Positions 37,791 through 47,073 are shown, numbered from the stretch's first letter. The stretch: 64,000 nucleotides of DNA from Sipunculus nudus (GCA_026874595.1 CM049317.1:41134401-41198400); one strand, 5' to 3'. A program made the numbers and translations. Notes: generated by a model not told the origin, from the letters alone.

Positions 37791-38123
37791 ATGAAAGCAA
37801 TGGGTATATATATAGAGTTCATCGGAGAGATCTGCCCATTTGCCTGTTTGAAAAAAAATATGGCAAGTCTTGAATGCGCAAGCTATGGCTGTCGGCTCGG
37901 GGAGTGCATGAACTGTCAGCAGAGACAGATTTGTCGTTTTTGTGGTGGCCACATACCGTGGTTTCCACCCGTGTGGCGACATCCGGCCGCAAGGCCATCG
38001 GAAGGGTGGTATACCTTACAGAATCATTTTGTTGACTGTCCGAACAAAGCGTGGTGTCAGGAGAGAATCCGGACTGCAGGACTGCGGCTGATGTCGCATG
38101 ATAGGAGGGAACAATTTTTTTAA
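37791..38123 (+). CDS. Antisense Cys-rich ORF a in the 3' region of element 2
   Basis: 110 codons on the strand opposite to gag-pol. The more likely start is the internal ATG at 37,860 (A-rich leader, A at -3, G at +4), giving 87 residues. A TATATATAG box lies about 50 nt upstream at 37,804-37,812. From 37,860 the product opens with closely spaced cysteines: C-x4-C-x4-C-x2-C-x5-C-x2-C-x2-H (CMNCQQRQICRFCGGH is the core), then FPPVWRHP and CPNKAWC. A zinc-binding fold is plausible, but I recognise no family. It ends at a run of seven T (38,113-38,119), where it overlaps the next ORF by 26 nt in the +1 frame. It may be a retroelement accessory protein or a captured host sequence. Confidence 0.5.
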   Translation: MKAMGIYIEFIGEICPFACLKKNMASLECASYGCRLGECMNCQQRQICRFCGGHIPWFPPVWRHPAARPSEGWYTLQNHFVDCPNKAWCQERIRTAGLRLMSHDRREQFF

Positions 38124-38487
38124 ATATATCCGAATGTGGGGGAAGGGCAGGACTGAGGGACTGCACTTACTGCAGACTCATCAGTGTAGGTGCCAGAAAT
38201 GTAGGGACATTACTAGAAAAGCGGAACGGGAATATCATGAAGCCGGGACCTTACAAGAAGCGGTTGCTGCTATCGAACAGATAGTGTGTGATCGTTGGGG
38301 GTGCTCAGAAGTAGAAAATAGAGGGACATTATTTAGATTAAGTGGGAGACGTGGAGGTAAGTTATTGAGCAGTTGGCAGGAGGTACACCAGCTGGAGGGG
38401 GTAATACCTTTCGCGATGTTAAAGTATGTGACTTTTTGGTACGTGGTTACGGCACTAAAAAGAGGAATTTACGAGGCATACGAGTAA
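38098..38487 (+). CDS. Antisense ORF b in the 3' region of element 2
   Basis: 129 codons overlapping the end of ORF a in the +1 frame, so together they form about 700 bp of almost continuous antisense coding. Near the start are HQCRCQKC, a second Cys/His cluster, then a basic/acidic helix-like stretch (TRKAEREYHEAG) and aromatic-rich ends (VTFWYVVTALKRGIYEAYE). The shift lies in the T7 run, so a one-base length change or ribosomal slippage could join both ORFs. The stop overlaps a donor-like A|GTAAGAT (GT at 38,484), and a perfect AG|GTAAGT donor lies at 38,513, so the real product may be spliced. Family not recognised. Confidence 0.45.
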   Translation: MIGGNNFFKYIRMWGKGRTEGLHLLQTHQCRCQKCRDITRKAEREYHEAGTLQEAVAAIEQIVCDRWGCSEVENRGTLFRLSGRRGGKLLSSWQEVHQLEGVIPFAMLKYVTFWYVVTALKRGIYEAYE

Positions 38488-39444
38488 GATTTAGAAGAGG
38501 GGAAGACAAAAGGTAAGTGCCAATTTAAAATATGATTCAATGGATAAACAATATATGAACAAAGGACAATGTGTACAACATTAGAACAATGTAAGCAAGA
38601 ATAATAGGATAAATCGGTGAATATATGTATAATAACAATAATGATCATAATGATAGACATATATAAAATACAAGAAGTATCAATAGTATAACATGAAAAA
38701 TCGCATCAAAGTACTGGCTGCAGCGGCAGTACAATCCATAAGCATCAATATAGTATCAGGAAACATGGAAAATACAATATACTAGTAGCTATCTCTAGTA
38801 TGCTAGTGGGTTTGTTTTTTGTTTATATATATTTTTTTGTGTGTGTTGGAGTACATCTTATCGTAACACAGCAAGAAGATAAAATAGTAGTCCCGTAATT
38901 GTATGATAATATTCAATAAGTTTCATGAAGGTACAATCACAGGGAAATATTATAAAATAATATAAAATATACATTATAGATATATATATTTAAATATACA
39001 TATGAAAAGACCAATATACATAATATGATAAGAATATAATGCAGGATAAATATACATCAATGAGATCTACACATGGTATATAGTGATGATTAACTACACA
39101 TAAGATATAATGATAAGGGATAATAAGTATACAGATATATGCATGGCTTATTTGCAAAGAGGCAAAAATTATACATATTAGTAGTCAAACAGCCTTTTTC
39201 TTTAGGGATTTTAAAGCTTTTGTACATTTTTTTTTCATTGTTTTTTTTTTTTTTTTTTATTCAATATGCACGTATTAAGGAACAATAAGAATAAGTATAT
39301 GTACAATCGTAACAACAAGATTAATGCTACCTATGTCATGTATTATCAAGAAATATCATAAAAGACAGTATCATATAACAAGAATATATATATTTACACA
39401 TATAGCGACAATTTTCTAAATAGACGCTACATAAGTAAATAACC
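38488..39444. other. AT-rich non-coding part of element 2
   Basis: Very AT-rich, with a long T run near 39,240-39,260. No credible ORF on either strand. It separates the antisense ORFs from the sense ORF, like the long untranslated 3' region seen in some large Ty3/gypsy elements. Confidence 0.6.
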
Positions 39445-39906
39445 TCAACGTGATATCGCACCATCCAATGATACATTATCAGATAGTGGATACAACGTAG
39501 CATGCGTTGTATTATCCGTCATGGACATCGTGGACAACGATGCCATGAACGGAGGTACAGCAGGAAACATTGCTGTTTTGAGTGCCTGACCCGGAACTTT
39601 TAATGGATTTGTAGCGACTTTATTGTCTACGTCCGTTTCATAGGAAGTGGGGTCCTCCCGTGTAGGACACGAGTGAACCAAATACACTACGCCGTGATGT
39701 TTCATCGTAAGAATCGTAATAGGAAGTCCGTGACGCAACATGCGTTTTAATTTCCATGATTGCCAAAACGATATATAAACGTGCTGAGGGATGGGGACTG
39801 TGTCATTGTTAATCATACGAGTGGAAACAACAGGGTTGCCATGCCAGATAATAATCAATTGATAGCACAGGTAAGTGGAATGTATTTCTTCCCGTGTGAT
39901 GCCCAT
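39445..39906 (-). CDS. Small sense ORF downstream of pol in element 2 (ORF3)
   Basis: 153 codons from ATG at 39,906 in the gag-pol sense, beginning MGITREEIHSTYLCYQLIII. The ATG lies three bases behind a strong 3' splice site: a pyrimidine-rich CCATTCCTTGTCCCCTTACAG ending at 39,910. Expression from a spliced subgenomic RNA is therefore plausible, as for envelope or accessory genes. A candidate donor is AGTCAGTAAGTAG in the 5' LTR (around 45,837-45,850). The product has no convincing signal peptide, transmembrane segment or furin-like site, so I do not call it envelope. An open frame extends upstream of the ATG but lies in the presumed intron. Function unknown. Confidence 0.45.
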   Translation of the reverse strand: MGITREEIHSTYLCYQLIIIWHGNPVVSTRMINNDTVPIPQHVYISFWQSWKLKRMLRHGLPITILTMKHHGVVYLVHSCPTREDPTSYETDVDNKVATNPLKVPGQALKTAMFPAVPPFMASLSTMSMTDNTTHATLYPLSDNVSLDGAISR

Positions 39907-40276
39907 TTTCTGTAAGGGGACAAGGAATGGATGAATAAGTATGAGGAATGACATATGAGAATAGTAAATCTCTCAACAAATGTGTGTATTGATCTTAACC
40001 TTAAGGATTTAAGATGGTAATTTTATTGTGAGCTCATTATGTGCAAGACCAACACATCTGCAGAGTGATGATATAATATATGAAAATGAAACGGATGATA
40101 TCCTCGTCATCTCACTATTAGGGTCTATATACGGGTGAGTACAGTCAGTGTATTTAACGTTTGTTTTTACGTTTGCGTACCTGACCGGTCATTGTTCGTT
40201 TAATGTGAAATTCACGGATAAGTGCGGGCGAAATATCGTCAGCATATTCCCAGGAAGATTTCCGTGATTTGTCTAC

Positions 40277-43200
40277 TCATTTCACGAAATACACACGCTT
40301 TCCTTGGTGTTTTGAACACTTCATAAGCCTATTAACGGCAGCGTATGCATCATGGGAAGTTTGAGATCGACCTGGACTATCTGGATCCAAGATAGCACGA
40401 TCTCTAGAGGATGTATCACGCTGGGATGAATCTACACGGGTCGAGGGTGATTCCTCGGTGGGATGATCAGGGGGATCGCGACGATTTGTCGGACGATCCT
40501 GGGGATCAAAATATTTTTTTAACCTATTACTATGCACGAAAGCGGGTAAAGCTTTGTTAGTACGGCAATCAATAAGTTTATACGTATTATTAGAATTGGC
40601 TATTGCAATGTAGTATGGGCCTAAGTATTTGGGGAGTAATTTTGGCGTAAGACCCGGGGTTTTGGCCATACGTTTTAACAGAACACGATCACCGACCTGA
40701 AAGTCAGGTTGAGATGCTTTTATATCATGTCGCTGTTTAATTTTATCCTTGGTCTCAGAAGTAATATCAGCTACTATCTCCCTAATTTGTTTCAGGCGTG
40801 TAGTTAATAAATCAAGGTATGCCTGATCGGGAGTGGACAGTTTAGGTGCAGGTAACAACTGCACATCAATTGGAAGTGTTGGTTTCTTACCAAACAAAAT
40901 TTGATATGGGCTAAAGCCATCAAGTTGTGCCTGAGGTCTGAAACGAAAAGCCATTAATAAACTTGGAATTAAATCAGCCCAATTAGATTGATCCACTTCT
41001 ATATATGTCCGAAGTGATTGGACTAAAGTGCGGTTATAAACTTCCACCTGACCATTCGAGGCTGGGTGGTAAGCACTTGTTTCTACTTTTGTAATTTGAA
41101 AAAGTTTACATAATTGTTTAATCAAATGGGACATAAAGTTAGCACCTCTATCCGAAACGAGGCTATGCGGGGGTCCAAACCTGGTAATAAAGGTATTATA
41201 AATAGCCTTGGCGATAGACTGTGCATTCTGTTCTCGTAATGGAACAGCCTCTACCCATTTTGAAAAACTGTCAACCATGACAAGAACATATTTATATCCT
41301 TTTGGAGTTGTTTTCAGGGGGCCACAGACGTCTACATGGACTCGAGAGAACACAGAGGAAAGTGGGTAATTAATAAGTGGTGCATCCCTTGCATGGAAAT
41401 GTCGTTTTGCAACCTGACAAGCGTCACAAGATCGTATGTATTTTGTAATATCAGCATACAGAGAATGCCAGTAGTACTTCTGTCGTAAGGCTTCGTAGGT
41501 AGAATTAATACCAAAATGACAACCAGCAGCCAAAGAATCATGATAAGATCTTAAAATATCATCACGCAAGATATGGGGAATGACTAACTGAATATATGGT
41601 GCATTTTTTTGTTTACTGCTGGAGCGAGGATAATAACGATGGTAAAGAATATTATTATCCAGAAAATAATTTTGACTTTCTAAAATAACGTTTCTGGCTA
41701 AACGTTGATTATCAGGTAAGTCAGTTTTATTTCTAAGGTATTTTATGATAGGTATTAAATCCTCATCTTGACCCTGTAATTCCTGTATCGGGGTAATCTC
41801 AGGAAGAAGATGTTCCAATAACTGTTGTGGAGTCGCGTCCGTGTAATTTTGCGAGGCTTGAGCCAACTCTTGTAATTGATTAATTTCAGGAGTTATGATC
41901 TGAGAGCTATAAGTAAAGCGATGTTCAACTAAATCAGATGCCTGATCCGGAATAGTCTGCGTAGAAAGTAAACTAAGACTAGACACATCACGGGTGTCCT
42001 CCCGAGATATGGGTTGTAAACTAATATCATAATTTCTTCTTGAAAGAGCGTCCGCATTAACGTTTGATTTTCCAGACTTATATACTATTGTATATTTATA
42101 TGGCTGTAATTTCATAGCCCAGCGAGCGAGCCTTGCTGATGAATTTTTACAGGAGTCCAAATAAGTCAGAGCCCTATGATCTGTCACGATTGTGAATGGC
42201 CGGTCATTTGCAAGATACACATTGTAATGTTTAATACCTTCTATAATAGCTAAACACTCTTTATCTGTTATGCCCCATCTGGTTTCGTTATTTCTCAAAT
42301 TTCGGCCACCATAGGCAATAACACGCTCCTTGCCATGGTCGTCTTTTTGGCCCAAAATATAACCAATAGCATAATCGGATGCATCAGTATATAAAATGAA
42401 TTCCTTGTCAAAATCAGGATACACCAAAACAATAGGTTCCGTAGTCAGAGCCTGTTTCAGTTTAGTAAAAGCATTTTGGCACGCAGTATCCCAGTTGAAT
42501 GGAATATCTTTATGCAATAATCTGGTCAATGGGTAAGCAATTTTTGAATAATCTTTAACAAATTTTCTGTAGTAATTACATAATCCTAAGAAACTGCGCA
42601 TTTGTTTAGGGTTCTTAGGTTGGGGAAAGGTGGCAACAGCTTGTGTCTTCGCTGTGTCCATTTCAACACCACTAGTTGTGATATAGTGACCTAAAAAATT
42701 GACCTTAGGAGTGGCAAAATGACATTTGGATGGTTTCAGTTTTAAGTTAGCTTGTCGTAGTCTAGTAAAAACTTGAGACAAATGAGTGAGATGTTCAGAT
42801 AAATTACGACTATAAACAAGTATATCATCAACATATACTACAGCATTTTTAAAGTTTAAACCCTTTAAAATAGTTCCAACTGTAAAAGAGAACGATGATG
42901 GTGCATTACGAAGACCGAAGGGCATAACATTCCAGGTATATGTACCTGAATGCGTGACAAATCCAGTTTTGTCAATAGAGTCAGGGTGCATTGGAATCTG
43001 CCAAAATCCAGAGGCCATATCTAGAACAGAGAATATGCGCGCTTTTGCTTGTCCAATACTATCAAAAACATCCTCAATTCGAGGTAAAGGATGACTTACT
43101 GGCTTAGTTATAGCATTTAATTTTCTATAATCCACAGCAAATCTATATTGTCCATTTTTCTTAGGAACTAATAAAACAGGAGCTTGCCATAAGGATGTAG

Positions 43201-44374
43201 ATTCTTGGATGATGCCCGTATCGAGCATTTCCTGAACTTGCCTATCTATTTCAGCCTTTTTAGTGGGGCTTACTCTGTATGGGGCCAGTCGAATGGGAGT
43301 TTCATCACCAGTATCGATTGAATGAGAGAATACATTTGTACGTCCTAATTCAGTAATATTAGTAGCGAAAATGTCCCGATTTGAGCCTAAAAATGCCAGT
43401 AATTTATATCTTTCCTGTTCATTTAATTCTGTTCCTTCTAAGTTGAAGTTTAAGGATTGGGCTATTTTATAATATTCCTTCTCGTTATCCTCATTGGTAT
43501 TACTAGCACTAACCTGATTAATGTCCATACTGACTTGGCGATCGATAATGGTGAATGCGTCAGATGTGGGTGAAAGTAAACGGAATGAGGCAATTGGATA
43601 ACCCTGTGAGAGTTTAATTGGTTTGGTATAAGGATTCATAACACGCATGACAGTTTTTGAATTGGTTAAGGTATTGATGCTATACGCCCCAGCTAAGCGT
43701 TTCGACTTTCTTAATAAGCTAAGAGGAATGACCTGTCCAATGGTATCCGAGAAGTATGGATCCGGAGTATAAACAGGTAATATTGTTTCTGTGAGCGGTT
43801 GACAGGTAGTATTAATCGCAACTCTGAGATACGAGTGATTAGAGGGCCGTCCCTTACTACACAGTGGAATGTGATATTTACCATTCATTAAGGAGAGAAC
43901 ATTATGAGAAAAATCAATTTGGGCTTGGTACTTCTGTAAATAATCCGTACCTAATATTATGGGTACACTACTGGATGTTAAGACCAGAAAGGAATGTGTG
44001 GTACCGAATTCCCCCAATTTAAGAGTTAAATCAACCTGACCCATAACTTTAACATGGATATTTCCGATCCCTTTTACATATGAAATGTTTACTGGATTAA
44101 CCGGAATAGTACCCCTGTTGTTTAGATTTTGTATCGTATGCCAATCAATACAAGAGACTTGAGCTCCCGTGTCTAATAAACATTGGACTTCGAGGGAATT
44201 AACTGTAGCTGTAACCAAATTATTATATCTGTTATTTTGAAGATTGACTAAAATATGGGGACATTTGATATCGGGGTCTCTAAGGACCTGGTTCAGAGGA
44301 CGGTTATGTCTACTGATTGATGGAGAATTTTGTGTTAAAGCGCTACGGTCCAGTTCAGGATCAGGCGTTATATC
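40277..44374 (-). CDS. pol: Pol polyprotein of element 2 (protease-RT-RNase H-integrase)
   Basis: Open frame directly after the gag UAG and in the same frame. It has 52 codons, then 1,313 more counted here from codon TTG at 44,218. Positions from that point: protease LLDTGAQ with DTGA at 16-19 and IILGTDYL; RT with KKNGQYRFAVDYRKL, MPFGLRNAPSSF and YVDD at 462-465; RNase H with TDAS at 611-614 and DHRALTYL; integrase zinc domain H893...CDACQ; catalytic triad D963-D1023-E1059 (35 residues between the last two); GPYY motif at 1200-1203; a charged, proline-rich tail. All catalytic residues are present and there is no internal stop. The polyprotein copies the RNA and integrates the cDNA. It has no own start codon in good context, so it must come from gag readthrough. 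Confidence 0.95.
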   Translation of the reverse strand, partial: DITPDPELDRSALTQNSPSISRHNRPLNQVLRDPDIKCPHILVNLQNNRYNNLVTATVNSLEVQCLLDTGAQVSCIDWHTIQNLNNRGTIPVNPVNISYVKGIGNIHVKVMGQVDLTLKLGEFGTTHSFLVLTSSSVPIILGTDYLQKYQAQIDFSHNVLSLMNGKYHIPLCSKGRPSNHSYLRVAINTTCQPLTETILPVYTPDPYFSDTIGQVIPLSLLRKSKRLAGAYSINTLTNSKTVMRVMNPYTKPIKLSQGYPIASFRLLSPTSDAFTIIDRQVSMDINQVSASNTNEDNEKEYYKIAQSLNFNLEGTELNEQERYKLLAFLGSNRDIFATNITELGRTNVFSHSIDTGDETPIRLAPYRVSPTKKAEIDRQVQEMLDTGIIQESTSLWQAPVLLVPKKNGQYRFAVDYRKLNAITKPVSHPLPRIEDVFDSIGQAKARIFSVLDMASGFWQIPMHPDSIDKTGFVTHSGTYTWNVMPFGLRNAPSSFSFTVGTILKGLNFKNAVVYVDDILVYSRNLSEHLTHLSQVFTRLRQANLKLKPSKCHFATPKVNFLGHYITTSGVEMDTAKTQAVATFPQPKNPKQMRSFLGLCNYYRKFVKDYSKIAYPLTRLLHKDIPFNWDTACQNAFTKLKQALTTEPIVLVYPDFDKEFILYTDASDYAIGYILGQKDDHGKERVIAYGGRNLRNNETRWGITDKECLAIIEGIKHYNVYLANDRPFTIVTDHRALTYLDSCKNSSARLARWAMKLQPYKYTIVYKSGKSNVNADALSRRNYDISLQPISREDTRDVSSLSLLSTQTIPDQASDLVEHRFTYSSQIITPEINQLQELAQASQNYTDATPQQLLEHLLPEITPIQELQGQDEDLIPIIKYLRNKTDLPDNQRLARNVILESQNYFLDNNILYHRYYPRSSSKQKNAPYIQLVIPHILRDDILRSYHDSLAAGCHFGINSTYEALRQKYYWHSLYADITKYIRSCDACQVAKRHFHARDAPLINYPLSSVFSRVHVDVCGPLKTTPKGYKYVLVMVDSFSKWVEAVPLREQNAQSIAKAIYNTFITRFGPPHSLVSDRGANFMSHLIKQLCKLFQITKVETSAYHPASNGQVEVYNRTLVQSLRTYIEVDQSNWADLIPSLLMAFRFRPQAQLDGFSPYQILFGKKPTLPIDVQLLPAPKLSTPDQAYLDLLTTRLKQIREIVADITSETKDKIKQRHDIKASQPDFQVGDRVLLKRMAKTPGLTPKLLPKYLGPYYIAIANSNNTYKLIDCRTNKALPAFVHSNRLKKYFDPQDRPTNRRDPPDHPTEESPSTRVDSSQRDTSSRDRAILDPDSPGRSQTSHDAYAAVNRLMKCSKHQGKRVYFVK

Positions 44375-45361
44375 CTATTTAAACATTACTCTATCAAACC
44401 GGACAGTTTTAGGAGTAGTTTTAGCGTTGCGACATACACGGGCCAAATGGCCTATTTCACCACAAAAATTACAGCTAACATTTTTAAATCTACATAGATA
44501 AGCCCAATGATTATAACCACACCGTGGACACGGCGAAGGTGGCTGACTGTTACCTGGCAATGATCGTCTGGGTTGTCTGTAACCTTGAGTGGAGCGTTGT
44601 TGTTGTGGTCCCGGAGATCGCCAGCGGGGAGGGGGTGCAGGTGATGCGGTACGCATTCCTGTGCGCTCACGTGATGGTGTGCGAGGTCGTCTCAGCGGAG
44701 ATTCGGTGGCGGTCGACGGGGCCCGCTGCCAAACAGCGTTGCTGATCTCTTCACACAGCTCCGTTATATTAAGTTGTGGTGGAATCGGCGAGTTGGTAAT
44801 GGGATGAAATTCAACAGCCTTACGAGCTAGTTCTGTCAAATCTTCAAGATTTTGTGGGTCTTTTAAGTCTATGTATTGTTGGATTCCTCTGGGAAACCCA
44901 ATTTTAATGGCGTCCATGATATCCTGTTCAGATTTACCGAGCTGCGCTCCCATATTACGGAGGTGATCAATGTAATGATCAACAGTTTCGTTGGACTGAA
45001 AAACTCTTGTATTAAAAGTTCTTAAAATAGCGAGTCTCTGACCCTTACGCGCGAAACGTTGTGTAAAAGCTTCTGCTAGTTTTGTAAAGTCTTTACGCGT
45101 GTCTAAAGGTAGAGAACGATACCAAGACGCGGCAACACTACCTGGAGCTAGTTTTAAGGAGAATATTTCAGCTCTCTGATCGCTTCTAAGACCTTCTACG
45201 GACGGTTTCGTCCAACCTAGTAGGACAGCCGTGGTGTTAAAACGGTCGAGCCAGTCAATTGCATCTGTGTCACCATCTCCATAAAACATGAGAATAACTG
45301 AACAGTCTATTTTACCTGACGGTGTAGAATCGGATGATGTCTTCTGTCCTGTTGGTGCCAT
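44375..45361 (-). CDS. gag: Gag polyprotein of element 2
   Basis: 328 codons from ATG at 45,361 (MAPTGQKTSSDSTPSG) to TAG at 44,375-44,377. The frame is open up to the LTR, but there is no earlier ATG. The capsid-like part contains WYRSLPLDTRKDFTKLAEAF and an FNTRVFQSNETVDHYIDHLR block, typical of retrotransposon gag. A basic, Pro/Arg/Ser-rich linker follows. Two zinc knuckles end the protein: CPRCGYNHWAYLC (C-x2-C-x3-H-x4-C) and CNFCGEIGHLARVC (canonical CCHC). It forms the particle and binds RNA. The stop is a lone UAG followed by GAU, with pol continuing in frame. Confidence 0.95.
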   Translation of the reverse strand: MAPTGQKTSSDSTPSGKIDCSVILMFYGDGDTDAIDWLDRFNTTAVLLGWTKPSVEGLRSDQRAEIFSLKLAPGSVAASWYRSLPLDTRKDFTKLAEAFTQRFARKGQRLAILRTFNTRVFQSNETVDHYIDHLRNMGAQLGKSEQDIMDAIKIGFPRGIQQYIDLKDPQNLEDLTELARKAVEFHPITNSPIPPQLNITELCEEISNAVWQRAPSTATESPLRRPRTPSRERTGMRTASPAPPPRWRSPGPQQQRSTQGYRQPRRSLPGNSQPPSPCPRCGYNHWAYLCRFKNVSCNFCGEIGHLARVCRNAKTTPKTVRFDRVMFK

Positions 45362-45396
45362 ATTGATTATGTCGTGACGAGGTAGATCGTTGTACC

Positions 45397-45414
45397 AAAA
45401 CCGGATCTCCACCA
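45397..45414 (-). promoter_or_regulatory. Primer binding site of element 2
   Basis: Three bases past the 5' LTR, in element sense, TGGTGGAGATCCGGTTTT begins with the TGG that pairs with tRNA CCA. It shares TGGYGGAGAWCCGG with the PBS of element 3. The primer tRNA is not identified. Confidence 0.65.
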
Positions 45415-45417
45415 ATG

Positions 45418-46336
45418 TGTTACAACGGGGAATTAGGGGAGTTCTTCCCTAGCCATAACACAGTCACACGGCGCGTCAGGCGAATAACTGAGACAGTCCA
45501 AGTTGGATATTGTGCTGTTTTATTTCCAGTTGTCTTGGTTCACATGTTGATGATGGCGTGGGTCTGTCTGCCAGTTCCCAGCCCAACACAGGATTTTGTA
45601 TCAGTATTACTACGTCACAAACCTTTACATCATCTTACACTTTTTCTATTGGATATTGGATATGTATCATTATGACGCACCTGAATGTTTAGATAACCAT
45701 ATATGGCTTCGGCTTTCGCCTACGCACAAACTTTTTCCTTGTTTTACCTAAAACTCATGTAATATCATTATATTCCTGATATTAATATATTCAGGGTACA
45801 TATTTGTCTCCTGATCAATTCTGTGTGACCCAGCTACTTACTGACTCACTTTTGGTACAGTTTTCCTGTCCTAAATTACTGCCTCATGCGCAGGCCGGTA
45901 TTCACCGTACCTTTGACTTTTATATCATTTTACACTGTCATCTAGATCTAAACCTGGCTTCTGCTGATGCCTATAATAACAGAATCTATTTTGGCTTACT
46001 TGATTAAGTTTACATTCACATGGCTATAACAATTATACCAGTCTATAGTAATCACTGGTTGTCTGCATTCAGAATTTATGTCCATTAAAATACTCATTTA
46101 TCAGCTTCTTTTCTAAACCTATATGCTAACCGACATATGGAGATCGGAATCCAAACACCTGTCTTACAATGGTAGACAATGCGTTGGTACACCAATTTAG
46201 GCTATTATCATTTCTCTCTGTCGCTCTATCTGTCTTTCCATCTGCTGAACTGGTAACTGATCTTATGTGTACCAAAATATTGCGTTAAAATCAGTAATTA
46301 ATTATAATAGATATTAACACCTCTTACCACATAACA
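45418..46336 (-). repeat. 5' LTR of element 2
   Basis: 919 bp, same length as the 3' LTR with two differences noted. It should carry the promoter for the gag-pol RNA (minus sense). Contains donor-like GTGAGTCAGTAAGT in element sense (about 45,837-45,850). Confidence 0.95.
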
Positions 46337-46370
46337 ATACAACAAGAGCCTCCAAAAAGAATTCAATGAC

Positions 46371-47073
46371 TAGCCTTATTTTGCAGCTTTCATTTTCAAA
46401 TTTCAGAGTTTAACAGATTAAATCCTTATGTGCACATGCTGTGAAAATTAAATCCACAGTACTTACAGGAAAAAGCATGCCGTGGCCAAATTTGAGCAAA
46501 ATTTCAGGTACCAATTTTTTATTTTTGCTAATATTTTTAAAAATTAAAAGATTTTGATCTAACTTTGGGTATATAATTTAATTCTGATTAATTAAAGTTA
46601 TATAACTGGAAAAAAAGTCCTTTGTTTTAACGTGTTTTGTGTTAAGTGATCAAATATCTTTCCTGATTTTTTACAAAATGCATTATGTTTGAGCCCATAA
46701 TTTTTTCAAATTATATAATACAGACCTAATTTCTGGCATGTACATTGGAACTATATAGAGAAATATTTATGGCAAATATGAGGAAAAAAGGTGAGTGGTT
46801 TTGATATAAGGCGGTCCTGAAGTGTAAAAATAGGTTTTTAAAAAAAAATTGAGGTTTTTCCTTTATTTCCGAAAGAAGTCGCAAAGACCCAGTTTTCGGC
46901 TTGGTTGGAAACCTGGGGACATTTAACATTATGCCGAATTTTGGATTCCTAGTTCTTATGGTTTAAAAACGTGCCACATCTACAGACAGACAGATGGATG
47001 GAGGGACGGCGCGACAGACGACGGACAATGGACCACAACTAAAGCTCAGATGACTTATAGTCAGCTGAGCTAA
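46371..47073 (+). repeat. Dispersed repeat family A, copy 3
   Basis: Full-length relative of 10,885 and 20,390, ending in the same 31-nt hairpin (47,042-47,072, ending AGTCAGCTGAGCTA). It starts about 35 bp beyond the retrotransposon. Confidence 0.85.

Larger units (their letters stand above)
36730..46336 (-). mobile_element. Intact Ty3/gypsy LTR retrotransposon (element 2), 9,607 bp
   Basis: Two 919-bp LTRs (36,730-37,648 and 45,418-46,336) both run TGTTACAACGG...ACATAACA on the plus strand. By eye they differ at two sites (36,776/45,464 and 37,399/46,087). ATAC flanks both ends (36,726-36,729 and 46,337-46,340) as a 4-bp target duplication. Reading right to left come a PBS, gag, UAG, pol, a small sense ORF, two antisense ORFs, then the 3' LTR. 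The purine tract just before the 3' LTR is weak (CCCCAGGGATA in element sense). No chromodomain or envelope is evident. About 0.2% LTR divergence and open reading frames indicate a very recent insertion, probably still competent. Confidence 0.95.

Noticed and set aside
37819-38166. 115-codon sense-strand frame in the 3' region of element 2
   Set aside because: It overlaps the longer antisense ORF pair, lacks any motif, and its composition (Ser/Thr-rich) looks like the complement of a coding strand.
39445-39954. Envelope glycoprotein for the ORF downstream of pol
   Set aside because: No signal peptide at the likely start, no transmembrane anchor, no furin-like site; only the position is envelope-like.
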